From Phyllostachys edulis (Eukaryota; Streptophyta; Magnoliopsida; Poales; Poaceae): a stretch of 64,000 bases of DNA. The stretch lies in the NCBI GenBank assembly GCA_036346405.1, contig CM070551.1:56686488-56750487 (forward strand). Reading direction: 5' to 3'. Every line of letters starts with the position of its first letter. Position 1 is the first letter of the stretch. Below are positions 36,201 through 46,482 of the stretch, in pieces. The position numbers were made by a program, and so were the translations under genes. The notes below the pieces were generated by a model. The model was not told the origin of the DNA. It searched no databases and saw nothing but the letters and a program-made list of their open reading frames with translations.

Positions 36201-37720
36201 CACCCGACGGAACCAACGGCGAGGCTAGCGGTGGTCCGACGCAGCGGCGCAGTGAGGTTAGGTAGCGGCGCCATTCGGGCCAACTTGCATCTTCGAAACC
36301 AATGCTGCATCAAACAAATTGGCGCGCGCATTAGCTACTGGACGGTATTAGCAACTCACCGAGATGACCCGGAGGTAGGGAAGTTGCTAGAGTTGGGCTG
36401 TCGATGGAGGACAGCGGTGGCAGCAAGGGTGCTTTCGTGGAGGGAGCGGCCTGAGCAGAGATAGGAGCAAATAAGAGTAGGGGCAGCTTCAGAGAGTCCA
36501 CAAGATGGTGTGAGAGCAAGGAATCGAAAAGGGGAGTCTCACCGGAGATGGGGAAGAAGGGGGTGGTTTCAGCCGTTGCAAAAGAAAACCCAAAATCCGA
36601 TAATTCCTATGAATGCAAACCAAAATTGAGTTAGGGGAAATGATGTTGGAGCTCAAGGGCGCATGGTGACGCGAAAAGAATTGGAAAAGAACCCCTGTGG
36701 TGCCAGCGGCAAAGAGAGGCATCTCGGCCGAGCTCTAAAGCTCAAGCTCCAATGGCGTTCGGCTCGGAGGAGGAGAATTGGAGGCAGGGAATGGTGGGGA
36801 ATGGTTCGGTGGTGTCGAAAAGGAGAAGAGGGAGTCCGGGCGAGCTTTTATAGACTCTATGGCGGAGAACTTGCGAGGAGAGGATGGCAAAGGTGAGCTC
36901 GGTCCATGGATGCTTGCGAGTGACAGGGCAGGTAGGGAGGGTGATTGGAGCGTGGGCGGGCATGGAGGTGACGGCAAAACCACGTGCGCAAGGTCTCAAA
37001 CCAGGGGCGCGGCAGTTGGGCGATGACGCGAAGGAGCGATACCATGACGAGCGCAGGAGAGCTGGCGCGGGGGTGGCGTCCGTGTGGAGAAGAAGCACAG
37101 GCAAGCGGGTCCCACGCGTCAGTGGCAGCTGGAAAGGCTGGGTCGTTTTAGTTAGGTGGTTCGATCGAGTCGAGCCGGCTCGGTCGGACCAGAGGTCGGG
37201 TCCGGTCGGAGGAACAGTGAAACCGGATTTTTGGAAAATAAGAATGAGAGGATTAGGGAATTTTTAGAGGTAGCTCCGAAGCTCCAAAAATTCTGAAATT
37301 TTTATGGAAGACTACTGGATCTAAGAGCAACCTTGTATAATTTGTTTAGAAATTTTTATGCAATGTATTTCTCTCTAGAAAATTCACAAGTGGCAGCCCT
37401 AGGGTTTTGACCAAGAGTCAAACTGGTTTGACTTGCTCTTTTGAAATAGCAAATAAAATCTAAAAGTTATGAAATTTTTCAGATGGGTCACCAAGGTGAT
37501 TTAGAAGCTAGAAAAAATATTTCTAGAGGATGATCACAAGATTTTCTTAAGGGGTTTTCAGGGATTATGCTTCCATCAATTGAAGCATTTATCTTTGAAA
37601 ATAGGAAACCCTTGGAAAAATTTCTAGAAAATTTTAAATGACATCATGAGGCATCAAGAGTTTTAATTTCTCCTCATTTTTATACATTTGAAACACAAAC
37701 CCTTGTTTTGGAATGTTACA
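33252..37720 (-). mobile_element. Gypsy-like solo LTR in the tandem array (TSD CTGCA/TTGTA)
   Basis: 4469 bp between plus-strand ends TGTGACTTCCCAGG and GGAATGTTACA; on the minus strand it starts TGTAACATTCC. It interrupts a unit of the array that in the intact copy (57628-57640) reads GCTGCAACTTTTG. Flanks are CTGCA (33247-33251) and TTGTA (37721-37725), equal except for two C-to-T changes. A GC-rich island (about 36080-37230) gives long overlapping ORFs that are not genes. Confidence 0.88.
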
Positions 37721-38012
37721 TTGTAACTTTTGCAGACCGAGTTGACAACACACTGCGACTCTATCTTATCAGACCGACAGGACCACACTATGCTAAACCA
37801 CCTTTTGATACCGAAAATACCACACTTCGTCATGCCCCGTTTTCAGGCCGAAAAGACTGCACCCTATTACGACACACGCTACAACTTTTGCAGACCGAGT
37901 TGACAACACACTGCGATGCTTCCTTGTTAGACCGACAAGGCAACATTATGCCACACCACCTTTTCAGACTAAAAAGACCACACACTGCCACGCCCCCTGT
38001 TCATACTGAAAT
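37721..38012 (+). repeat. ~40-bp tandem array, right part
   Basis: Continues the array from 33251 with the same unit types and runs to within ten bases of a TATA box. Confidence 0.85.
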
Positions 38013-38019
38013 AGCCTAT

Positions 38020-38028
38020 TATAAAAGG
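38020..38028 (+). promoter_or_regulatory. TATA box of the GRF-like gene
   Basis: TATAAAAGG, 90 bp before the ATG at 38118 and directly after the tandem array. The same TATAAAAGG ends the homologous array at 57925. Confidence 0.65.
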
Positions 38029-38117
38029 AGGGAGAAGAGAACTAGAGGAGAAGAGAGCTGCAGAATAACACTACACCACCACACCCAACACTTCACCAAA
38101 GCTCAATTCACACAACT

Positions 38118-38519
38118 ATGAGGAAGAGGATATCAGACTCGTTGGCGAACTTCTAAACGAAGATCCTGTGGAAGCGCAAGTATCTTGCTGAGAGGGCTAA
38201 ACCCTACCCAGATTGTTCTATGAAGGATGCGCCGGTACCACCAGAGTCCCCACGCCCGTAATGTGTGTGCGAAGAATCGGCTAAGATCATCTAGTCCACA
38301 CACCAGGAGACAGTTGCCCGAGCGTACTACACGTGCGGTCATCACCTCGTAAGCGAATCTTACAGACACGTAGATTCTCCGCAAGTTACATTCCATTCCA
38401 GAAATCCCTATCTACATCAGGTCGAGCGCGCGGCGCATCAAGGGAATGCTCCTGCTAGTGAGACCGGCAGCCATCCTAGCATCATTCAATCGTCCAACCC
38501 ATCTCTAGAATATGGCTGA
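38118..38519 (+). pseudogene. Short gene with GRF-zinc-finger-like cysteine pattern
   Basis: One frame from ATG 38118 to TGA 38517-38519 gives about 133 codons with three internal stops (TAA 38154-38156, TAA 38259-38261, TAG 38292-38294). After a basic stretch (KILWKRKYLAERA) comes YPDC, then MKDAPVPPESP, then a CVC pair and YYTCGHH. The spacing C-x-C...C resembles the GRF zinc finger found in many grass transposon-linked proteins, whose usual form is P-x-C-x-CG...FY.C. The remainder is Ser/His/Gln-rich. The absence of frameshifts points to point-mutation decay. Its promoter contains the tandem array shared with another element copy, so it is probably the second gene of the PMD element. Domain call is moderate to weak. 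Confidence 0.45.
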
Positions 38520-38521
38520 CT

Positions 38522-38995
38522 TCAAGACTGGCCAACGCGGCAGGCAGTCCAGAGACAAGGGGAAGGGACCAATGGGCCACTAGGACTGATAGATTTCATT
38601 TGAATCAACCTTTTGTTTTTGGATTCTAAAAAGGCACACATGTGTCGCAGAAGTATTTCGGTTTGCTCATTCATGCATGTTGTCGTTTCTAATGTACGTA
38701 ACCAAATTGAGTGCGCCATGTATTCCATAGTTAAATTATGAAGTCTTTCGAACTTAAATCTCTTTTCTGAGATATTTTCTCTATTACATATAACATAATC
38801 TTTTTCCGAAGAAATCAATTCCATGAACAATACAATCGGGACAACAATGGGCATGCCAACCCAAAACCCAAATAGTTTTTCCATTTCGCACCTGCCAACA
38901 CAAACAATATTTGTGTTATTGCGCTCCTGAACTCGCATTCCAAATTGCGCCGCTGAACTCACATTTCCTACTTCACATTTCGTTATCTTCTCCAA
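38522..38995 (-). CDS. Unidentified 157-codon minus-strand ORF near the right end of the PMD element
   Basis: An ATG-started open frame on the strand opposite to the element genes. It contains GFWVGMPIVVPIVLFME, a possible short hydrophobic segment at about residues 43-57, and a C-x2-H-like end. No known family is recognised. It ends three bases past the stop of the plus-strand gene. It may be fortuitous, because the region is AT-rich and subterminal. Confidence 0.25.
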   Translation of the reverse strand: MEKITKCEVGNVSSAAQFGMRVQERNNTNIVCVGRCEMEKLFGFWVGMPIVVPIVLFMELISSEKDYVICNRENISEKRFKFERLHNLTMEYMAHSIWLRTLETTTCMNEQTEILLRHMCAFLESKNKRLIQMKSISPSGPLVPSPCLWTACRVGQS

Positions 38996-39114
38996 TTTCG
39001 GATTCTGATCTACATGGACACTTCAAGGTATTACAAAAAACTTCATGAAATACATTTAATCTTTAGGTATAACTCTCTAGACATAAATTTTTTAAAAAAT
39101 AAATATAACGCCCT

Positions 39115-39323
39115 AGTCGTCAGTTCAATTAGCGATAGAAATTTCTCCGCACTGTTCCAATTGGTGACAGGATTCTTGTTGCCAATTGGAATATCGATAG
39201 GAGCCTGTCGCCATTTGAAATGACAACAGACATCTATATTTGTAATTTTTTCGACTGTTTATTTTTGTAATTATCTTTTAAATTATTATTGTTTTTTAAA
39301 ATCGTGTGGGCACGCTAACAGTC
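39115..39323. repeat. Right terminal inverted repeat of the PMD element
   Basis: Its reverse complement aligns with 27189-27400. It includes GGAGCCTGTCGCCATTTG and ATTTTTGTAATTATCTTTTA, and ends CGTGTGGGCACGCTAACAGT. Confidence 0.7.
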
Positions 39324-39339
39324 TGGTAAAATCCATATG

Positions 39340-39700
39340 TGTACAGGGGATAGAAGATCGAATGCTGTGGATGACCTCCGTGACGCCATCACGGAAGAAG
39401 AGCCTTGGGGGCTGCGTGGTGTCATTGCAGATGAGCTCGAAGTCAGGTCCCGAAAGCAGCCGGCAGTCCGGCACCGACAGTGAAGGGGTAATCCAAGGTA
39501 TCTCCCTGGAGGCCTGGACAGCCGGCGAGCGACGCGATAGAGGAATTGTCCTATTGCCATCTTGGCTCGTTAGTACGCTGACCGCTTTCACCGTTGGATT
39601 TTTCCCGGTACACGCATGTTGGAGGGGCAGAGAAATCAGTATTGCATCAAGGAGGCCCATCAATCCACACTGTAATGCACTGATCCACTTAACGAATGTG
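39340..39700 (-). pseudogene. WAK extracellular-domain pseudogene, copy 3
   Basis: The minus strand carries the beginning of a GUB_WAK domain: DCRLLSGPDFELICNDTT, then PPRLFFRDGVTEV, then HSIRS. A short frame upstream (39590-39663) may be a degraded leader. It is cut at its 3' side by the end of the PMD element (39323). Compared with the plus-strand gene at 45830-45880 (PDFELICDHDDPTQPPRLF) it is the same paralogue type. No TM or kinase part is present on this strand here. Confidence 0.72.
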
Positions 39701-39914
39701 AGTATCTAGTCTCTGAAACCGGCAATACGTGTTCTGCACATGTATACATATGTTCAGAAATAGTATTAGCTATATGCGCTGGAAATTTTTTTTAAAAAAA
39801 ATGGACAAATGTCGGACCCAGATTCTAAGAATCCAAATTCTCTGTGAAAACACTGTGCTATTCCCTGAATCAGTAGACAGCACTCACAGATACATCACTG
39901 AATCAAATTACACA
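39701..39914. other. Upstream flank of WAK copy 3; no gene seen
   Basis: Ordinary AT-rich sequence with a long T/A run at 39785-39801. It continues beyond the solo LTR at 43345. Confidence 0.3.
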
Positions 39915-42900
39915 TGTCGTAGATTAAACCATACCATTCATTAATTAACACTTTAGAGTTTACATAGTACCGCATCGGGTCGGGTTTTACAAAAGGGGCC
40001 GAACAGGCCAAAGATTACATTGCAAAAGCGGAAGCGACAACGGAAGCACAAGGGGTTGAGTGCATCTCTCCACAGGCAAGCGACTGGGGAAACCTGTGTG
40101 CGTCCGATATTACCCAAAGACTTGGATAATATAAGATGCACGCAAGCACCAACGGAGTCAACTAGACTGGGCCGAGACTAGAACAACTAAGACTAACTAC
40201 GCTTCATTCATCTCTAAGGCCTCCAACTTCGGGATCCTCGTAGTAGTCATAATCCTCTGGATTTCCTGCTTCTGAGGGTTTTGGGGGAAAGAGCGAGAAT
40301 GAGCACAACTTCCGTGCTCGCGAGCCAACACACAATGCAATAATATACATGCAAGGCTAAACAAGGATAGCTCGGGTTCTTTTATTTGCTAAAGCAACAT
40401 TTTTAATTATCATAATTATAAATTTCTATCACTTAGTATTTTAACAAATTGTATTTTATTAAAGAGAGTAATTGTGCAATATTTATTTCAGTAGAGGTTC
40501 CGTCCGTCGAAAACTCTACCTTATGCTTCATTTGATTGGAACTACCTCCAATTACTACCATCACTGAGCTCGAAGACTCAGGTAAAATCCAACACAGGAC
40601 TAAGTGAGCCCTTCCACATTTTCCATACCACCCACAAAGTTTAAAATAGAACTAACTCAAGTTAAGATTCCCATATCCGCCTTTGACCGTAGGCGCGACT
40701 GTTTAAACAGTTTAGACTCTACAGAGGTTGTACACTTTACCCACAAGAGATAGTCATACTCATTACCCTACACGATTCCTTAGTCATGTAGTTGAGCGAC
40801 TGTCACAGTAACTTTTCAGATTATCTCGCCCCTTCCGCCATCTTACCCGTATGGGCCGCACTTGCGGTGGGTCCCATAAGTTTGTGCGGGATGTCAACCC
40901 TACGACTAGTCGTAGCAGACACCTCACCCTTCCTTGGTGTCCCATTCAAGCTGGACCGCGTCCACACTTGCACATTTCATTAGTGAGATGACTTTCAGGG
41001 TCCAATAAATTTACTAGGCCAAATTGCACTTTGCAGACTTGTGATTGTACTTGTTTTACACATGAGGTCATAACAAGATTAAGTCCTTAGGGATTATCTT
41101 GGCAATTTATTCCATACACCAACTCTTTGGGCTACATTAGTACCCATCCACATTATACCATTCACAACCAACATTCTTTGGGCTACATTAGCACACATCC
41201 AACACATCATCCGCCAAGATAGGAACATCAATTAGGGTTTTTGAGGAGTAAAATACATCAACTCAACCATCTCAGTCATTTCCCCACAATGATTGCCCAA
41301 ATCCACTTTTATGTTTAAAAGATGATGATTGGGACATTTAATATCCCGGTACTTAAGCAAGACTAGCATGTCGCTTAAGTACAACCTATAACTAGTATTA
41401 TCATATATTTACTAAGGTGACAAGGAATAATGGATTCAATATCAATGGATGACATATTAATTAATTAATCATCAAATGGGTGTTTAACTACCTTAAGCTT
41501 TAACATACATTTGATTAAAGAATTAAAGCATGCAATTTTTGGTAATTTAAATGAATATAATTTGCATAAAATGTAGGCTCAAAATGTTCAAAGTATTGAC
41601 TCGCCTTGGATATAGGTAAGAGGAGCTTGACAATCTTGTGCTTGATCGAAGTGGAGATCCTCCACGTCTTCGAATCCTAATCGGACAATCGCACCAGAAA
41701 AAGGGCACAAACAAGCAAAGAGAGCAAATAAATAATAAAGAACAAATAAATGAAGTCTAAATTGAACAAGACCTATGCCATTAGCAAGATCTTGAATTTA
41801 CAAAATTTTAAAAACAAATCTCATAAGTTTTGGAGTTACGATGAGGGAGAACGAGACTTCCGAAGATTGAAAAGGAATTAAATTGAAGAAAAGGGAAAGG
41901 AGAGAGAACATGTCTCTCTGACTTGAGGGGCCCACTGTGCAGTGTGTTGGTCCATGCTACAGCACATGAACCAAACTCAGGGGCTTTTGGCTGCCACTAG
42001 GAAGGGGCTCGGGCCCACTTGCCAAAGGGAGAGAGTGGGGCAAGGTCAATGATTTGTGGGCCACTCAAAATAATCAGCTCATTCCCCATTCCAATTGAAC
42101 TCGGCCACAGACAAAGGGAAACAGGGGCGGCGCTCGGGCGGCTTAGGGACTGATGGCGGTGCCGGCGAGTGGGGCAGCGGGGCGGCTGGCGACGGGTGGA
42201 ACGGAGTCCCGTGTAGGTGGGGACTCTACTGGAGGCGGCGGCAGCGCCGGAGAGGACCAGGAGTGGCGGCATCGAGGCAAGGAGGCGGCAGTGGCTCCAT
42301 AGGCGTAGGCGGCACCAGCGAAGCAACGACGCAACAGCGGGGCTAGCGCATGCACGGACTGTGTGGTGGCGAGGGGATCCTGGAGGTGGAGCCGGGGTGG
42401 CTCGGGGGCGACCTTGGTGGTCCGGCGGCGGTGGCTGGGGCGGGAGGAGAAGAAGCGGCGTCGGCGGGACATCTCGGCGGTGGGGAGGGAGTATGGAGGC
42501 GGGGAATAGCTTCCTCATGCCGTGAGGCGCGAGGTGACGGTGGTGGCGTGTCGGAGGTGATGCCGGAGCAGCTAGGCGACGGGGAGGCGGCGCGGCCAAG
42601 GCGGGAGCGGTGCTGGTGGTTCTTTAGGGCGCTCGGGTGATGGAGGGGGAAGCAAGGAGGGAGCTCGGGCTCTCTTATAGCCATGTGAGAAGGAGCCATT
42701 GGGGCGCTCGTGGGGTGCGGCAGAGGAGCAGCAGCAAGGGAGCACGAGGTGGTGTCGTGCGCGCAAGAAGAGGACCGGGCGGCTCAGGCGGCAGTGCTAC
42801 ACAGGCACACGCGTGCGCGAAGCGCAGTGCGCTGTTGGGATGGCTCGGCGATGGCGTGCGAGGCGCGCCGAGAGCTGGTGGTGGCAGGCGACCAGAGGAG

Positions 42901-43339
42901 ATGGCGTGTGAGGCTGGTGGTGACGTGTGCGCTGAGGAAGCTGGCGGCTGCGTGCACGCCAGAGAGGCAAAGGGGGAGGGAGCTCACAGGTGAGCTGGAG
43001 GAGGAGGAAGGTGATCGGGTGAAGGGGAGCCGAGCCAAGGTGCAGGCCGAAAAGGGAGGGGCTGTTGGGCCGGGGGGGGGAGGAAATGGGCTAAGGCCCA
43101 AGGGTGCACGGGCTGAGCCCAAGGAATGGGAAAGGCAAAAGGAAAAGGGGGCCCAAAACTTGAAATGAGAAAATTCAAATCCAAATTTGAATTCCAGAAT
43201 TGCAAGGAGGTTTGAAACACAAATCCGAGCTTAGTGGAAGCTAGAAGTTTTTGAAATTAATTGATAATTTGAAATATGAATCAAAAACCGAAAACCAAAT
43301 TAGAAATACTATTTGCCGTCTGAAAAACGGGATATTACA
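39915..43339 (-). mobile_element. Gypsy-like solo LTR (TSD ACACA/ACAAA)
   Basis: 3425 bp. Plus-strand ends are TGTCGTAGATTAAACC and CGGGATATTACA; on the minus strand the start TGTAATATCCCG is typical of grass gypsy LTRs. Flanks are ACACA (39910-39914) and ACAAA (43340-43344). A strongly GC-rich stretch (42080-43130) gives long overlapping ORFs on both strands. No retroviral genes. Confidence 0.82.
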
Positions 43340-43760
43340 ACAAAGATCTATATGTACCATGGCGTGGCATAACAAAGCTGCCCCGCGATTAGATCAAGTA
43401 GGGATGCCTGATACGCAGCAACGATGTTTTTGCCCGACCAAATGCCTGTTGACCAAATGGTGCTGCACCGTTTTTTGCCAATAGGACAAAGATGCATGAG
43501 GAGACAGGCTACATCAATGATATAAGAATATGCGGATCGTGGATACTTTATAGAAGAAAATTCAAGGTAATCAGTACATTTGGTCAACATCAAAGTTTAG
43601 GCAATAGTGCAAGACGGTCGCAGCTGCGTACCAAAGCAAAAGGGAGCCCGGACCATCACTTTCCGTGCTTACCGATCTGCAGGCGATTTAAGGACGGATG
43701 AGATGAAATTCGGCTTCCATGGGTTTGGTGTGTCTCCACAATTTCAACATTTTACAGCAT
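43340..43760. other. No gene seen
   Basis: Continuation of the flank at 39701-39914. A minus ORF of 81 codons (43348-43593) has no recognisable motif. Confidence 0.3.
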
Positions 43761-43779
43761 CTCTAGTAGTAGCTTACTC

Positions 43780-44215
43780 ATCCATCTTTTTCCGGCGGCA
43801 AATTCAGTGAAAAAGGATTCGGTGCAAATTTTATTTTCACCTAACCTAGAAACTTCTAAAAAATCCTCAAAAAATTATCAAACGTAGGCGAGGGTATGTT
43901 GTATGTATTTGCAAAATTTCAAGATCAAAATCAATTACATTAATAAGATACGAAAAATATAAACACTTCCTAGAAGTGCCCAAAATATAAAAACACTATT
44001 TCAGAAAATTTTAGTCTTTTTCACATCTCTTGAATGCGATTAAGTTTGATGTAGAGTTTTGCAAAGACATACAACATAATCTCCCCTACACCTAGTATGT
44101 TTTCAGATTTTTTAACTTCTAAGATAGCTAAAAATAGAGTTTTTACAATATTCCCATTTTCACATAATATTTCGCCTCTTTTCCCTACCACATCACCAAA
44201 AATCCTAATTGGAGG
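43780..44215. mobile_element. Foldback / MITE-like element
   Basis: The arm GTAGGCGAGGGTATGTTGTATG-type at about 43850-43965 is inverted at about 44020-44135 (CATACAACATAATCTCCCCTAC). Both arms continue outward with CTTCTAAAAAATC against GATTTTTTAACTTCTAAG. The spacer near 43970-44015 is short. There is no coding capacity; a 99-codon minus ORF here just reads one arm. Confidence 0.6.
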
Positions 44216-44241
44216 AGAGAGAACAAGGAGAGATAGCGGAC

Positions 44242-45386
44242 TGTGGATATCATTGGGATATGTGCATGATCTTAGGATAATGATACAATTGGCAATGTCT
44301 TTGATGGTTTGTCGAATCACGCGTTTTCGGCGAAGTTAAAAGGCTGATCTTCGGCCATTGTGGAAATTTGGCTTTGGGATAGGTTGAGTTCATAGGCTAT
44401 AGTGTGTATGTGTTGCATGATGCATGTTTTCACTAACGTGGGTCAAGTTGTGAAGAACTTGTTTTCGGAATCGATTTCTTTGTCTATTGTTGTGCAAGAC
44501 GCTTGGAGGTCAACGACGGTCAACGGCGAGGACGATCAGGACTAAGCTTGGAGAGCTGAAGTTCAGAATGATCAAGGGTGCCGGGTGAGGTCAATGGACT
44601 CAAGCATGGCACAGAATGGACAAAGGTGACCGAACGGGCAGTTCGGTGCGACTGGTTGGATCAAGCGGTGCGGGGGTCGGTGTAAGTGCCATGGTGGTTT
44701 CAGCAGGAGCCGGACGGGAGAGACTTGCCGACATGATGAGAACCGTTGATCAATCTACACGTGGGGAAGCATGGGAGTGCTTTGCGCAGTTCGGACTCGG
44801 TCTTCGAAAAAGATCGAGAAGGGGTATTTTGGTAATTTTACTAAATACCGCCTTGGTGACCTTTTGCAAACCCGCGGCACAAGACGGTGCGTTGGAGAAG
44901 CGGATTAGGTCAAGTCAAGTAAAGACGACGCTTTAAAATGCGTGTGTGTGTGACCCGTTTGTGTTGGGCCTTAACGGGAGCCCATTAGGGTTAACTCTTC
45001 TAGAAGCTAGGTCTCACTATAAATAGGAGGGGGTGCTGTCAAGCAGCCCCCAAGCACTTCATTTGCAAACCCTAGTTTTGGTTTTAGGGATTTAGAGAAG
45101 AAAGGAGAAGCTTAGAGTTCTAGAGAGATGAGTTGAGTTTGTGCTCATGGATTGAGCTCTTGTCCTCCATAGATGGAGTGGCTGTAAACCCTCTCAATCT
45201 CAAATCAATCTATGCATGATTTCTCAAAGATGAGTCTTCTTGTGTTCTTCCTCTCTATTTGGTCATTTTGAGTCATTCTTTGATCCACGAGTTTTTGTTT
45301 GTTTTCTTCACTTGATATTTGGTGAATACTTGGGGGAAAATTTGAAGGCACCATTCACCCCCCTCTATTGCCATACCGGTCCTACA
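44242..45386 (+). mobile_element. Solo LTR (TSD CGGAC), related to 60871-62872
   Basis: 1145 bp. It starts TGTGGATATC, ends CCGGTCCTACA, and is flanked by perfect CGGAC copies at 44237-44241 and 45387-45391. A TATA box ACTATAAATAGG at about 45017 and the ending CATTCACCCCCCTC fix a plus orientation. It is homologous in inverted orientation to 60871-62872, which is longer. The 106-codon ORF at 44616-44936 lies in U3 and is not considered a gene. Confidence 0.88.
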
Positions 45387-45439
45387 CGGACCAACACACA
45401 AGAGACAACTGGAAACACCTTGAGGCAAAACGGTCGAAT

Positions 45440-45585
45440 AGGGAGCAAACGTTTGGTTCGCTGTTCCTATGTTGCACTCTTTGGTTTTTTCTTTTTTAAG
45501 ACCCTTAACACCCTGTAATGAGATCTGGACCTCACCTTCTTTAATGAAATAGCAGCAGGCTCTGCTGTTCGTTAAAAAAAAGCGT
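45440..45585 (+). mobile_element. LINE 3' end with poly-A
   Basis: A stretch ending TTTAATGAAATAGCAGCAGG, CTCTGCTGTTCGTT and then an A-run (45575-45582) resembles the 3' tail of plant L1 LINEs. It lies just upstream of the WAK gene leader. The 5' extent is unknown; no reverse transcriptase is seen. Confidence 0.5.
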
Positions 45586-45743
45586 GTTTCAGAAGCAGAG
45601 TGGAGAGCCGACCGGACAAATTGACAGATTAATCCGGTTGGCCACTAGTTTATATCCAGAACTCCAGATAAAGCAGAAAGACAGTCATTACTACTTTGTG
45701 ATCAGACATATCCTACGCACAAAGTTCCCCCAAATACTTTGTG

Positions 45744-46307
45744 ATGAAGATGAGCCTCGTTGATATAGTCCGCTGTCTGCTCGCACTGTTGCTGCCACTG
45801 ACTGCATCTGCCACTGTTGCTTCCGGCAGCCAGACTTCGAGCTCATCTGCGACCACGATGACCCCACGCAGCCCCCTAGGCTCTTCGTGAGGGTTTGCAG
45901 CCCCCCTAATGAAGAAATCACGGACACGGTGGCTAGACAGAACTGCAATGGGACAGGGTGTTGCTCTGCGGGCTAGACCATGAAGGTCTAGACAGGGTGT
46001 TGCTCTGTCCGGCTGTACACTGATGGTCTCGACCTCCAACTCATGTTTGTCCGCCACAGCCGGGAACGCAAGCTCGCTAACCGAAGCTCCCTGTGGGATA
46101 GAATCAACATAACTACTGACCAGGCGTATCTCGGATGGATTATCGAGGATCAACGGACATGCTCCGCCGCATTGGACAATAGGACCAACTATGCCTGTGT
46201 CAGCACGCACAGTAACTGTAGAGATTCAGATTTTGGTTACATTTGCGAGTGCAATTCTGGTTATGGAAGCAATCCCTACGTACTTGATGGTTGCGCCCGC
46301 GACAAAG
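45744..46307 (+). pseudogene. WAK exon 1: signal peptide, GUB_WAK, EGF-like; frame broken
   Basis: ATG 45744 gives a plausible secretion signal, with a hydrophobic core (CLLALLLPLTASATVA). After GSQ the frame shifts into PDFELICDHDD, PPRLFVRV and NCNGTGCC. The canonical start of GUB_WAK (C-G-x-I-x-I-P-Y-P-F-G) is missing, so an internal deletion is inferred. A 39-bp tandem duplication (45952-45990 / 45991-46007 on) adds two TAG stops. Further on come NITTDQAY, the CSAALDNRTNYACVSTHSNC signature and an EGF-like end (CECNSGYGSNPYVLDGC) to the donor at 46308. Confidence 0.72.
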
Positions 46308-46449
46308 GTGATGTAACTCGTGCACTTGCAATTTTCTTTTCCTGGAACATTTTTTAATTTTCTTAAATTATATGATACTAGTCGTTTTGGAACATTCTTT
46401 AATTTTCTTTTCCTGGAACATTTTTTTCCATCACTTAAATTATACGATA

Positions 46450-46482
46450 CTAGTCATTAACCCGTGCACTTGCACGGGCTAG
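46450..46482 (-). other. Helitron-like 3' terminus (hairpin plus CTAGT)
   Basis: A perfect stem CCCGTGC-ACTT-GCACGGG at 46461-46478 lies between two CTAG motifs. Read on the minus strand, the hairpin is followed by seven bases and then CTAGT, the usual Helitron 3' arrangement. The body would extend to the right into the intron; the 5' TC end was not found. Confidence 0.45.

Larger units (their letters stand above)
27185..39323 (+). mobile_element. Mutator-like element carrying a PMD gene and a GRF-like gene
   Basis: About 12.1 kb bounded by similar inverted ends: 27189-27400 against the reverse complement of 39115-39323. Shared pieces in order include CACGA, TAATTTAAAAGATA, TTACAAAAATAAA and TGGCGACAG. 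Flanks GGTAAGACT (27180-27188) and GGTAAAATC (39325-39333) match 6 of 9, a possible decayed 9-bp target duplication as Mutator elements make. Inside, all on the plus strand, are five ~150-bp tandem repeats, a spliced PMD gene, a ~40-bp-unit tandem array, a TATA box and a short gene with cysteine spacing like GRF zinc fingers. Two solo LTRs inserted later (30620-32212, 33252-37720). No MULE DDE transposase is seen. PMD genes are known passengers of plant Mutator-like and gypsy elements; this combination is inferred. Borders are uncertain by about 10 bp. Confidence 0.7.

Noticed and set aside
36742..37267. Overlapping ORFs up to 127 codons
   Set aside because: Inside a solo LTR with clear ends and target duplication; no domain, several frames open at once.
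32930..38130. PMD region as part of an LTR retrotransposon, with the array and TATA as U3
   Set aside because: The TATA is followed by an ATG gene, no LTR borders, PBS or gag/pol flank it, and inverted ends at 27189 and 39323 explain the unit better.
27180..39333. Firm 9-bp target duplication for the PMD element
   Set aside because: GGTAAGACT and GGTAAAATC match only 6 of 9, so it is reported as possible, not as proof.
41997..43168. ORFs up to 200 codons on both strands
   Set aside because: GC-rich island of the solo LTR 39915-43339; strongly biased Arg/Gly/Ala/Pro composition and no motif.
44616..44936. 106-codon ORF as a gene
   Set aside because: Lies in the U3 part of a solo LTR, and the related LTR at 60871-62872 does not keep the frame.
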